A stretch of 64,000 nucleotides of DNA from Planctomycetota bacterium. Lineage in GTDB: Bacteria; Planctomycetota; GCA-2746535. Location: contig NVWA01000003.1 in the NCBI GenBank assembly GCA_002746535.1, forward strand, positions 186,001 through 250,000. Reading direction: 5' to 3'. Below, one piece after another: positions 30,301 through 36,962 of this stretch. Both the position numbers and the translations under genes were made by a program. The notes below the pieces were generated by a model that was not told where the DNA came from, did no database searches, and worked only from the letters and a program-made list of their open reading frames with translations. Position 1 is the first letter of the stretch; each line of letters opens with the position of its first letter.

Positions 30301-30692
30301 GTATTACCTTTGCAGCCTTGCACTATTAGATAATCTGCTTTTTCAGGAATATTGAATTCCCATTTATAGATAATGGCTGATCGGTTATAGTTACCCCAAT
30401 TTGCGTGATATTTTTTTCTATAAATTAGTGGTTTCCCATTTAAGTGGAGAATTTTATTTTGAAACGTGATTAATGTTTTTGAAATGTTGCTTAGATGTTC
30501 TGATTGTTGTAGTTTTTGAATGGGTATTAGTGGATATTTAAAATATTTATTATGGATTAAATCATTTGCAATAGAAGGATATCTTTTAAAAATAATTTCA
30601 TTAAATTCTTTGGCATTAAATTTTTCATTTGAAGTTGCATTGTTGATAAAAAATAAGAAAAGAAAAAAAAATAAAGTTTGTTTAAAAGTCAT
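24309..30692 (-). CDS. Giant secreted PQQ-type beta-propeller protein
   Basis: 2127 residues. An N-terminal signal peptide (FKQTLFFFLFLFFINNATS) suggests export to the periplasm or outside. A jelly-roll or PA14-like segment lies near 85-190. Helical repeat-like sequence (about 190-580) follows. From about 640 to 1300 are many PQQ-like propeller blades (for example QTFSGTNKHTGQQIWRSN, LDPQTGNTIWKTDTSG). A C-terminal beta domain at about 2010-2127 resembles the N-terminal one. BamB-like propellers usually act as protein scaffolds; true PQQ binding cannot be inferred. A smaller propeller protein is at 42028-43443. Transcription is convergent with the enolase-like gene, with overlapping stop codons. 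Confidence 0.85.
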   Translation of the reverse strand: MTFKQTLFFFLFLFFINNATSNEKFNAKEFNEIIFKRYPSIANDLIHNKYFKYPLIPIQKLQQSEHLSNISKTLITFQNKILHLNGKPLIYRKKYHANWGNYNRSAIIYKWEFNIPEKADYLIVQGCKGNTAGYLNQKPILRIDNSILSYQSSGIKFFQLEPGLNQVVLIKRSYHDSKLMILPKKTYTEIKLKVLEKLISNDESDILWVLKNLVSLLGKKGHGAATLIKNLLNSAPYRTYMDKHPKVIIDLYKVYNNTFQPYTLYILNKNLFKNKPTLFIEELATKNLGGKKKRNFNLKGFLEQGILDNDNQIVFEVIEKAILFKKKTHDEKEIITFSLDLYKSIIPIYYGYTQNIGGSLAKSKVKKLTEKAQSLGVKIKPISYEPDLRAGDLIISDATEESQTLNTKRLILDYKNEDMILKTCFDRFLNIKPALIKSGEKFSSIRNIFIKAVYQNKLFLNDFKRYCQVKLSNKLKQSILKKDMKTLHEIITQFSMILELPDAHQALGQYYFNNGSFEKAYFHLSWLSKLKKDISPTTLSKIYLLEDYCDILPQNRLRLNSSQNKQVLIEGKKVSLTELKAKLKNNKIYKALSPGKLIKRIPLPTDDIQYWNHPLKSSHQGVEPTFTASKLLLSTSTSLLVHDIKDGSQIWKEINTNEYHVGSENGPHQKRFVLEHSGPNIYQFSCMSYSNKKVIKSFKLNGDLNWNMMTFKGMEILEPTSAPIAHGGNLFFISTSNNQTIRSTSFTAFNPLKGEIHYTIPLGVIPTEAHGKNHWNTFRHDQHFTKEGRFIYGYSGTGILFKVDAIAQNLLWGQSYHRKSGSQWRTFSKLFGFAPSGYIKIFKNIIVTYMPGAQTFSGTNKHTGQQIWRSNHLQPMHIHGRNSNDFLYFSEHKMGQTPNLIKLDPQTGNTIWKTDTSGLRPQGEGEVTEKYIIIPCLRSLVFFDKKDGQLVKRVPLKLQPLKLVYGHNRWILFTKKDAFLLNNAGDFDSTLLKRSPFKETGFIKPDSVDMTLPYDSLSLEKSLYIPTRAYTSSHTDPKLVSTALPNHHILKLGSHITLFREGFKQQSGNYIQPSVLWYSQIPHHCLLKDRIVISEPGEIRVEDLFTRKVLWQYLYEYSTPITKASAKKTSLSIASNEKYTAFNTPFGTVRILDSNTHKHLYDLRIGSIKSLVVIGSVLMVSKGHLVEAYNLDKRGSFLWKKTTKYSFILSIEGDKLVNRAHKSGTEYTEPKTGASIVKINNGLPTMSGQNTRVFGTNYCIAYNLLYETKTGGKVKKFNEARDIKNGGYLCFYKLGDNKGQYIEGDKFYDFQLKGRRDRRGCQLTGLKKGNKLIIMSTFFIETVEIKENKLTTIDFIHFKGSHFTGKDGTSLYALDNSLMKIRIDQMFFFRQFDPFNHYSKIKSFRVSNKTKSEFPYSEVYPEIKLNKNNWIPNNGSKPNREIYYQIFANNKKAFLHFKLSPLKNKDEKTILQISCNHQGYPIMFTWNPDLWEHCTTKSGELKGTEKSWKELDQDGSIHLYITLPLDTIYRRYRQTLPDFCIEFRQYKNAVEKGLYRVGGASYYSPRSYGSGSMKHFDWDIYKNDEAQTLKNFHLRSNMYFSGEGFFPQGLELQKWIIDSRRFNTLEENISMIKSLAKKNSKSFCIVNILVLLLKEDLNLFKSKNQNLLDFDPKFYDKIKTSKSMVNTFAKAIGVKQEWINFALTFYTIEVFPSKNVVGNWRGSFYQPLQGHYISGPRHLLIATNNSSANDPAINDINKPHLQFLFPGLLTGYPKEKSFNKIGLKNVLGPTTCLGKITKHEPESIQELCDRSFSKSSIPVFLRTRYKLIPVKSFARNYYFDKKTYKGFFVKGVTMLNDIEFKIPDISIPSVTKDKGLEYENILISLKNLPSDSYVGSALMSTIASQKINLKPEDHMKLYEIWLSKIKQNQNSFSNAMKYIHSQLTSRKISSITMYKDLFKKTKIPTSLQRIFLLNYYYKIGRTPKWSFLGPFKGNLIDNPHEEFDPKKVYSDGTKSYTFNKLKFDKSSYYYIAINVTSSRRKNAYLYVRDTSRNSSSSMSVWLNSKQALDSTFFFPAPHQMIIKKITLKKGENIVLIKIFAYDVRYCSLAIGDKKGYPIKGITMKGVH

Positions 30693-30703
30693 ATATTGAA
30701 TGT

Positions 30704-30725
30704 TTCCCTTATAGTAGAAAGGGAA
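30704..30725 (-). promoter_or_regulatory. Hairpin enclosing the ribosome-binding site of the giant propeller gene
   Basis: On the minus strand, TTCCCTT (30725-30719) can pair with AAGGGAA (30710-30704), loop 8. The AAGGGA arm is the best Shine-Dalgarno candidate for ATG 30692, 12 bases away, so the hairpin would hide it. The rest of 30726-30933 holds a short CCCAAT-TTG-ATTGGG dyad and no gene. Confidence 0.35.
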
Positions 30726-30933
30726 GTAATTGTATGGAATTATCCTCTTAAGTGATATATTTATTTGGAAGTAATTATATTATTTGAGTGATTAAGACCC
30801 AATTTGATTGGGCAAATACTGGCTTAAAAGTATAAATCGATTTGATCTGAAATTAAGAGTTTTTGACGAAATCAGTAAGGGTTCTTTGTGTTGATTTGAA
30901 ATACTAGGATGGCCCTTATTATTTTTTTTTTAG

Positions 30934-31884
30934 TTAAGAAAATGAAAAAAGTGAAACCCTGGAATCGAATTCAGTTACAAGTATGGTGCCATCATTTATG
31001 GCACAACAATCATGAGGCCTTTTAAACGAAAACTCATAATCAATTTCAAATTCAAAATTAGATTTGTTTTCACCAATGCTCGCCAATTGTTTGAACTTAC
31101 TATCTAGTAGTAATAATCTATTTTGAAAATCAGGTATTAAATAGCCATCTTTAAAAGTTCGAATATGCCTAGGTGAAATTGTATCTAATTCAATTTTTTT
31201 AATATAAGTGCCGTCAAGATTAAACAATTTGATACAAGAGGACATATTATGTTTTTTCAATAATTCTGTATCTTGGGTAGATAACATACATTCTGTTATT
31301 GCCAATGTTTCTTTGCCATCATATTGAATAATGCTTATCCCATGTGGATGGGTTATCCCTTCTTCTTTCGATGAAGGGCCGCAAATAGTCTCTTGTTCTT
31401 TGCCAATTGAATCAAAGATTGTCACGTAGTAAGATCCATAACCATCCGCCATAAAAATTCTTCCATCTTTTGATATAGCAGAATTTGATGGTTCGTAATT
31501 TAGTTGCCAACGTAGTTGGTAGAATTCGGGCCTTTGGCAATGCCATATAATCTTGCCATTAAGATCCATTAATAGTAATCCATTTTTGGCATCAGTATGC
31601 AATAATGTTTCACCGTAATTTGGATGAAAATAGATTTCTAAACCATGCGGGCATCTAAGTTCTTTAATCTTTTTGTTTTCTAAAAGAGTTCCGTTTAAAT
31701 CAAAAATTAGAAGTGATGATTGATCTTCATCTTCTAAGGCATTTTGAACCCAAATTTTTTGATCGGAGGTTTTGACGATGCCATGCAAGTTGCCTAAATT
31801 AATTTCATCTAGATCTGAAGTCCAGTTGATGTTACTTTGTATTGTTTGGCTTTTTACGGCATTAGCAAAGTCTTGAATTTTCAT
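30934..31884 (-). CDS. NHL/six-bladed beta-propeller-type protein
   Basis: 316 residues without a signal peptide. Repeated blades contain NHL/SMP-30-like phrases: HGIVKTSDQKIWV, HGLEIYFHPNYG, GRIFMADGYGSYYVTIFDS, HPHGISIIQYDG and RPHDCCAINDGTILVTEFDS. Conserved His and Asp at blade tops resemble the metal and substrate sites of gluconolactonase-like propellers, but a binding role is equally possible. It follows the PhyH dioxygenase by 12 bases with its own AAGGA site, so it is the second gene of that operon and probably acts in the same pathway. Confidence 0.8.
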   Translation of the reverse strand: MKIQDFANAVKSQTIQSNINWTSDLDEINLGNLHGIVKTSDQKIWVQNALEDEDQSSLLIFDLNGTLLENKKIKELRCPHGLEIYFHPNYGETLLHTDAKNGLLLMDLNGKIIWHCQRPEFYQLRWQLNYEPSNSAISKDGRIFMADGYGSYYVTIFDSIGKEQETICGPSSKEEGITHPHGISIIQYDGKETLAITECMLSTQDTELLKKHNMSSCIKLFNLDGTYIKKIELDTISPRHIRTFKDGYLIPDFQNRLLLLDSKFKQLASIGENKSNFEFEIDYEFSFKRPHDCCAINDGTILVTEFDSRVSLFSFS

Positions 31885-31896
31885 CTGGTTCCTTTT

Positions 31897-32625
31897 TTAT
31901 TTGGTTATCTCTCTATTTGGTTGAATTACTTCTAGGTCAGGACGTTCGCTATGAAGATACCATTCTTCATTTTTAAATATCATTGTATCTGCTCTATGAA
32001 ATTGTATGGCATAAGCTACTCTGTGTATGTCCGTATTGTTTTTTCCAGAACCATGGACTGTCAGTCGATTGAAGGCAATACAATCCCCAGCCTTGACTTC
32101 AACTGGCACTGTATTGCTTGTGTTATATTTAATCTGTTTATGACCATCTTCTAAAATATTTGCAGGTAAAACACCATTTATATGACTATGTGGATCCATA
32201 TAAAGACAACCGTTATCAATTGTCATATCATTTAATGCTACCCAAAGATTTACCGATGGGCCTTTAGTGGGTGTGTATTGACCATCTTGATGGAAATCGA
32301 AATTCCCTCCACCGTTTGCAGATTTTACAGCCGTAAATGGTAGGTATAGGTGAGCCTTCCCTCGCATTAATGTACTTGCGATTAATTGCATTTGATCAGA
32401 TTGAATAAAGTAGGCCAGATCTGTATCGCTTAGGTATTGTCCTGTTTGTTTTAGTTTAGAATCACCAATGGAGATAATGTCCATAATGTGCATGACATCT
32501 TTTCTTATTCTAGAAGCACCTTCACTTGTAAGAATATTTTTAATGACCAGAAAACCTTCATTTTCATATCGTTTAAGTTCTTTATTTGGTATTGAAGTTT
32601 GATTGAAAATATCAATAATTTGCAT
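31897..32625 (-). CDS. Phytanoyl-CoA dioxygenase (PhyH) family Fe(II)/2-oxoglutarate oxygenase
   Basis: 242 residues with a double-stranded beta-helix core. Iron ligands His112 and Asp114 (DFHQDGQ) and His191 (VHGSGKN) are visible, and Arg202 (DIHRVAY) should bind 2-oxoglutarate. Family members hydroxylate lipids, ectoine, phosphonates or natural products; no substrate can be assigned. AAAGGAG precedes ATG 32625. It is divergent from an AraC gene with a perfect 10-bp inverted repeat between them and is followed by an NHL-type protein, so the set is a small regulated catabolic or detoxification unit. Confidence 0.9.
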   Translation of the reverse strand: MQIIDIFNQTSIPNKELKRYENEGFLVIKNILTSEGASRIRKDVMHIMDIISIGDSKLKQTGQYLSDTDLAYFIQSDQMQLIASTLMRGKAHLYLPFTAVKSANGGGNFDFHQDGQYTPTKGPSVNLWVALNDMTIDNGCLYMDPHSHINGVLPANILEDGHKQIKYNTSNTVPVEVKAGDCIAFNRLTVHGSGKNNTDIHRVAYAIQFHRADTMIFKNEEWYLHSERPDLEVIQPNREITK

Positions 32626-32647
32626 TATTTACTCCTTTAAGATTATT

Positions 32648-32693
32648 ATATAATCCAATATAGTTGCTTTATATTATTATAAATGGATTATAT
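32648..32693. promoter_or_regulatory. Inverted-repeat operator candidate between PhyH and AraC genes
   Basis: ATATAATCCA (32648-32657) and its perfect reverse complement TGGATTATAT (32684-32693) have arm centres 36 bases apart. They sit in the 102-base divergent gap. The arrangement fits two AraC-type half-sites controlling both directions. Confidence 0.55.
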
Positions 32694-32727
32694 GACTTAT
32701 CATTTGTACTATTTGATCAATTAGCTT

Positions 32728-33489
32728 ATGAGTAAATCCTTAACATTTCTGCATGGAAATTCCTTCCCCAAGTGTACTGCGAAAGTATTTAAATACTTTG
32801 AAGGTTATTGTTCGTTTCAATTAATGCGAGAGGGAGGAGTAGACCTTTATTATGACCATGAAGAATGGTTGATGGAAGGGGTGTGGATTTTTCCATCGTG
32901 CCCCGGCCCGTTAATAAAATATCACACATCAGACAATTATAGTTCTTGGAATCATAGTTATGTCGCAATTTGTGGTCCTCAATTAAATGAATGGATGGCT
33001 TTAGGTCTTTTCCCTCAGCGTCCACAAAAAATAAAAAATATTAAAGAGATTTGTGAACGTTTTGACCGTATGTTAAATTTCTTTGTGGATTCTAGCAAAT
33101 GGAGAATTCAAAGGGCTATAAATGAGTTAGAAGGAATATTATATTTATTGGCAGAAGAAAGAGATACACAAGTACAAGCTCCTAAATGGCTGAGTGATCT
33201 ATTAAATATGATTGATGAAAATAACCACCTTGATATTGATGAATTAGCAGAAGAGGCATCCATGGGTGTTAGTACTTTAAGACGGAAATTTAAATTAGCG
33301 ACTGGGGTTGCATTGAATAATTATATCATTGAGCAAAGAATTGGGCGGGCACAAAAAGATTTATTGGAAAATAATGAAACAATTGCAAGTATTGCCGAGG
33401 GTTTAGGATATAGTGATCTATATTTCTTTTCAAGACAATTTAAACAGATTGTCGGTATTCCTCCGGCAGAGTATAGAAAAACAAAATGA
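32728..33489 (+). CDS. AraC-family transcriptional regulator
   Basis: 253 residues: a cupin-like N-terminal domain (about 15-140) and a C-terminal double helix-turn-helix (about 155-250; LDIDELAEEASMGVSTLRRK; IASIAEGLGYSDLYFFSRQF). No Shine-Dalgarno is visible before ATG 32728. It is divergent from the PhyH/NHL operon and probably regulates it. Its stop overlaps the start of a di-iron protein gene as ATGA, so that protein is translationally coupled to the regulator, an unusual pairing. Confidence 0.92.
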   Translation: MSKSLTFLHGNSFPKCTAKVFKYFEGYCSFQLMREGGVDLYYDHEEWLMEGVWIFPSCPGPLIKYHTSDNYSSWNHSYVAICGPQLNEWMALGLFPQRPQKIKNIKEICERFDRMLNFFVDSSKWRIQRAINELEGILYLLAEERDTQVQAPKWLSDLLNMIDENNHLDIDELAEEASMGVSTLRRKFKLATGVALNNYIIEQRIGRAQKDLLENNETIASIAEGLGYSDLYFFSRQFKQIVGIPPAEYRKTK

Positions 33490-34031
33490 ATAAATCTATT
33501 TCAGAATTACTTCAATTGGCATATTCTGCAGAAAGCGCTGCGGCTTATGCCTATCAGGGTCATGCTCAGTCAGTTGCGAATTCAATGGAAAGATATCATA
33601 TTCATCAAATTGAAAAAGATGAATGGGATCACCGAAAATTAATTTATAATATAATGTGCGAGAATAATATTTCTATTTCAGAATGGAAGGAATTCAAATT
33701 TGCTTTTATCGGTAAATTTATTTCATTTAGCTGTTTTGTTATTGGGTGGTTCCTTCCTATGTACTTTGCTGGGCGATTAGAAAGTGGTAATGTAAATGAA
33801 TATCTAAATCTTAAAGATTTGTTTAATGACGAAGGTATTACTAATTACGATAAATGTCTTGTAGAGATGGCTATCAAAGAGAAGGAGCACGAATTATTTT
33901 TTTTAAATAAAATATCTTGTCATAAGCTCACACCCCTATTCCAATCAATATTTAAGTGGGGTCCTGAAAAATCATTTAATCAATTATCTATCAAGTCAGA
34001 AATTTATTCAGAAAATCAGCAGATTACTTAA
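33486..34031 (+). CDS. COQ7/ferritin-like di-iron carboxylate protein
   Basis: 181 residues with a duplicated Glu...ExxH pattern: Glu16, Glu46-x2-His49, then Glu99, Glu132-x2-His135. This matches the six ligands of ferritin-like di-iron enzymes, with COQ7 (demethoxyubiquinone hydroxylase) the closest in size. A hydrophobic segment at about 72-92 suggests membrane association, as in COQ7. No quinone gene is nearby and it is coupled by ATGA to an AraC regulator, so its substrate may belong to the adjacent PhyH pathway. Oxygenase, oxidase or iron handling are all possible. Confidence 0.65.
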   Translation: MNKSISELLQLAYSAESAAAYAYQGHAQSVANSMERYHIHQIEKDEWDHRKLIYNIMCENNISISEWKEFKFAFIGKFISFSCFVIGWFLPMYFAGRLESGNVNEYLNLKDLFNDEGITNYDKCLVEMAIKEKEHELFFLNKISCHKLTPLFQSIFKWGPEKSFNQLSIKSEIYSENQQIT

Positions 34032-34072
34032 GTAATTAAATATAGATAATTTAATGCTGTAGGAGTATATGT

Positions 34073-34093
34073 TGCACGCCAATATGGCGTGCA
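34073..34093. terminator. GC-rich hairpin between convergent genes
   Basis: A perfect 8-bp inverted repeat, TGCACGCC (34073-34080) and GGCGTGCA (34086-34093), loop AATAT. It is unusually GC-rich for this window and lies between the stops of the di-iron protein and the thioredoxin-fold protein. No U-tract follows on either strand. Confidence 0.55.
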
Positions 34094-34105
34094 TTAAGGG
34101 GGTGT

Positions 34106-34858
34106 TTATTTTGCTTTATTTTGCCATTTTTTTAAAGCTGAGCTTGGATTTGACGTAATATCACTTCTACCTGAACTAGTGATAAGGGTTCCCTTTGGAG
34201 AAATAATTAACAATGTTGGTAATCCGGTAACCTTAAATTTTGAAGAAAGTGCGCTACTATTTTGTCCTTTATATTTTGCTGAAGGCCAATTCATTCCAGA
34301 ATCAACCATATAATCTTTTTTCTTTTTGACACTTGAATCGCTAGATACAAAGACTACCTCAAAATTACTTTTGTTTGCATCCCTAAATTTCACTAAACTT
34401 GGTGTAAATGCTCGACATGGGCCACACCAGTGTGCTGAAAAATAGATACCAATTGTTTTCCCAGAGAGTTGACTTAGTTTTATTGGTTTGCCATTTTTAT
34501 CGGTTAAGCCTTCTGAAAAATACTCTTTAATAAATGAGGAGACGACTTTTTTCTTTTTTACTTTCTTTTCAATTTCCTTTTTAGGAGGTGCCACATTAAG
34601 CTCTCCTTTTTTAATTGATGCTATTATTTCTTTTACTCTTTTCGATTTTGCAAATTGGCGCGTATTGGTGTGTTTTGATTTTAGATTTGAGAATTTCCTT
34701 AAATAAACCTTTACAACTTTTTTATATTCATTGCTATTTAATTCGAGTTTAGATATTTTCTCTTTTAGCTCTTTTAGTAGCGTTTCACTATATACTTCGG
34801 CGGCGTTTAAAAAAGAGAATGCAAAACATAATAATAGAATAATTGTCGTTATTTTCAT
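34106..34858 (-). CDS. Secreted thioredoxin-fold (nucleoredoxin/TlpA-like) protein
   Basis: 250 residues: a signal peptide (MKITTIILLLCFAFSFLNAA), a charged helical linker (about 25-105) and a thioredoxin domain (about 110-247). The active site is WCGPC (Cys145, Cys148), and the cis-Pro region is TGLPTLLII. The KGQNSSALSSKFKVTGLP context resembles nucleoredoxin and tryparedoxin-like members. In the periplasm it would reduce or rearrange disulfides. It is monocistronic as far as visible, convergent with the di-iron gene. The redox partner is not in the window. Confidence 0.9.
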   Translation of the reverse strand: MKITTIILLLCFAFSFLNAAEVYSETLLKELKEKISKLELNSNEYKKVVKVYLRKFSNLKSKHTNTRQFAKSKRVKEIIASIKKGELNVAPPKKEIEKKVKKKKVVSSFIKEYFSEGLTDKNGKPIKLSQLSGKTIGIYFSAHWCGPCRAFTPSLVKFRDANKSNFEVVFVSSDSSVKKKKDYMVDSGMNWPSAKYKGQNSSALSSKFKVTGLPTLLIISPKGTLITSSGRSDITSNPSSALKKWQNKAK

Positions 34859-35330
34859 AGTAGATTCCTTTAAAATACATTAGGGGTGTTTACCCCGTTT
34901 ATCTTCACTCATTTAAAGTGAAATATTTTCATAATTTGCGAAAGATTATTTCTGATATTTTAAAATATAATATTTGGACAAAAAAGTGATTAATTCTTCT
35001 AAAATATGAAAAGGTATTATATCAATTAAACTCTCTTATAAACATTGAAATAATGTGTGTCATTGATTTTTATAAAGATGTGTGTTTTGGTAAGTAGTTC
35101 TGAAAAAAAGTATTTTTATTGAAAGTTGTATCTTTTTTTTGAATAAAGCTGAAATTAAAAATAAGTGGTTAGTTATTACAATGAAAATATTTATTCAATT
35201 CAAGTGTGACTTACATGTTTTATAACCCGAGGTTCGTTCGATAATAGCTTCGCTAAAATATCAATCAACCCGGGCTATTAATGATTTTGCCTTTTTGAGC
35301 CATTATAGAAGTTACGGTTTTTTAACCTAA
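34859..35330. other. 472-base region without a gene
   Basis: I see no coding frame. The first half is AT-rich and featureless. Near the far end is a cluster of short dyads: AACC-CGA-GGTT (35224-35234), TAATAGC (35242-35248) with GCTATTA (35274-35280), and CCCGGG (35270-35275). These could be terminators of the hexosaminidase gene or a small structured RNA; neither is established. No tRNA fold could be drawn. Confidence 0.4.
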
Positions 35331-36857
35331 TTAATTTTCAAGTGCATGGTGAAATGAATCATAGATCCAGTGGATGATCTCTGATCTTCTTATTGGAGAG
35401 AGTTTATCTTGATACATTTTTTCAGTTTCAGTTTTCAGCTCTTGGCTAGTTTTTAAAATAGTATTGTTGTCTTTTTGGTTTTCTCCTAATAATTGCAAAG
35501 TTCCTTGGGATCTGGTGATTAAATTTTTTGTGGCTAAAATCCAATGATCAACTTCATAAGTATTATTGGAGTTTTCATTTCTTACTTTCTGAAAAAGGGA
35601 TAGTGCTTCTTCGAATTCTTTGATAGTTTGATTCAGCTTAGTGCTTTCTGTAGTAGTTTCAGCTTTTTGTAGTTGAGTGCTAAAAGCTTCTTTTTCAATT
35701 TTTAAATTTGATTTGTTGTGAACGGTATCTCTTGTCCTTGATCCTAAAACTGGGGTTGATATTAAATCAACTGCTTTCCAAAATGATGGTAGGCTTGCTT
35801 GGAAGTACTTATTCTCGTACCACTTTTTGTATTCCTCTTGTGCTCCATTTGGGTTTTCTTTTAAAAATGATGGAATGGCAATGAAAATTCTTTGAAGCTC
35901 CCAAGGGAACATATGCACTGTCCAGCTTGTTAACATGAATCCAGATAGATGGGATTGCTTGCTTTTTGCTATTGAATCAAAACAATTATCAAAGTGAAGT
36001 TGTGCTCTGGACGCAAAGATATTGTCGCCATAATGACTTGAAGCAGGGCATGTCACTACTTGAAAGCCTTTGTTGGCTAAATAGTCAGCAGTATAAAATA
36101 TTTCTGGCGTACTATTTTTATCTGGAAAAATATAATCTCCAAATTCTTTCATGGTTTCTTCGGGAATATTATTAAATGCTACGTTCTTCTTACCCCAAAT
36201 GTGAAGGGTGTCTACTTTATTATGCTTGCCATAATTCCAATCGAATAGCAAGATTCTTTTATCTAATGAGTCAAGTGCGTCAAAATGATGCAAAACCATA
36301 TCGGCCCAAATAATAGGTATAGATCCCTTCTCTAAAATTGGTTTGATGGTTTCGTTAATATGATCAATGTATAATTTGGATAGTGAAGAATTAGTTGCTT
36401 TTTCTTTGCAGTCAGAACATTCTCCTAAATTGTAAGCTTCATCAGCTCCAATATGGAAATATTTAACATCACCAAAAATTTCATAGTATTCATGGATCCA
36501 AGTATTTAAAAACCCTTTTACTTCATCTTTTAATGGACAGTATTGCTGGAAGTTATCAGATAGTTCTGACAAATACAGATACTCTTTATTTTTTAGTACG
36601 TATTCGGCATGACCAATGGTTTGAAATAAAGGAATATTTTCAAAACCAAGATCCCTTGAAATTTGTAATATTTCTTTGAATTCCGATTTTGAAAATGCAT
36701 CAGGAGCAACACATTCAGGACAAGTTTCCCATTGAATGCCATTTTCAACTTCCCATAAAATAGTGTCATAGTTTAAATCGGCTAATTCTTCAAGCCATTT
36801 AACCAAATATTGTTTAGGATATAGAGCACCATTCATATCAATGTGAAAACCGTTCAT
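35331..36857 (-). CDS. Glycoside hydrolase family 20-like beta-N-acetylhexosaminidase
   Basis: 508 residues without a signal peptide, so probably cytoplasmic. The GH20 TIM-barrel pattern is clear: GFHIDMNGALYPKQYL at the start, and the catalytic Asp139-Glu140 pair in YFHIGADEAYNLGEC. Asp would position the substrate acetamido group and Glu act as acid. A C-terminal helical region (about 390-505) is predicted coiled-coil. The enzyme would release terminal GlcNAc or GalNAc from imported oligosaccharides. It is divergent from an AraC gene 99-105 bases away, the likely regulator. The N-terminal GH20b domain is missing, as in the shorter GH20 subgroup. Confidence 0.82.
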   Translation of the reverse strand: MNGFHIDMNGALYPKQYLVKWLEELADLNYDTILWEVENGIQWETCPECVAPDAFSKSEFKEILQISRDLGFENIPLFQTIGHAEYVLKNKEYLYLSELSDNFQQYCPLKDEVKGFLNTWIHEYYEIFGDVKYFHIGADEAYNLGECSDCKEKATNSSLSKLYIDHINETIKPILEKGSIPIIWADMVLHHFDALDSLDKRILLFDWNYGKHNKVDTLHIWGKKNVAFNNIPEETMKEFGDYIFPDKNSTPEIFYTADYLANKGFQVVTCPASSHYGDNIFASRAQLHFDNCFDSIAKSKQSHLSGFMLTSWTVHMFPWELQRIFIAIPSFLKENPNGAQEEYKKWYENKYFQASLPSFWKAVDLISTPVLGSRTRDTVHNKSNLKIEKEAFSTQLQKAETTTESTKLNQTIKEFEEALSLFQKVRNENSNNTYEVDHWILATKNLITRSQGTLQLLGENQKDNNTILKTSQELKTETEKMYQDKLSPIRRSEIIHWIYDSFHHALEN

Positions 36858-36962
36858 TATAAAACTCCTTTATGTGATTTCTGAATTATTTAAATCATAG
36901 ATTAAATGATATATTAATAGATACTAGCGTAATTATGAAGAATAAACCATAATATTGTGACT

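Noticed and set aside
30798..30812. CCCAAT-TTG-ATTGGG dyad as a terminator
   Set aside because: No U-tract on either strand and no gene ending close by; left as an unassigned dyad.
35224..35280. tRNA-like GGTTCG sequence
   Set aside because: No acceptor, D or anticodon stems could be drawn around it.
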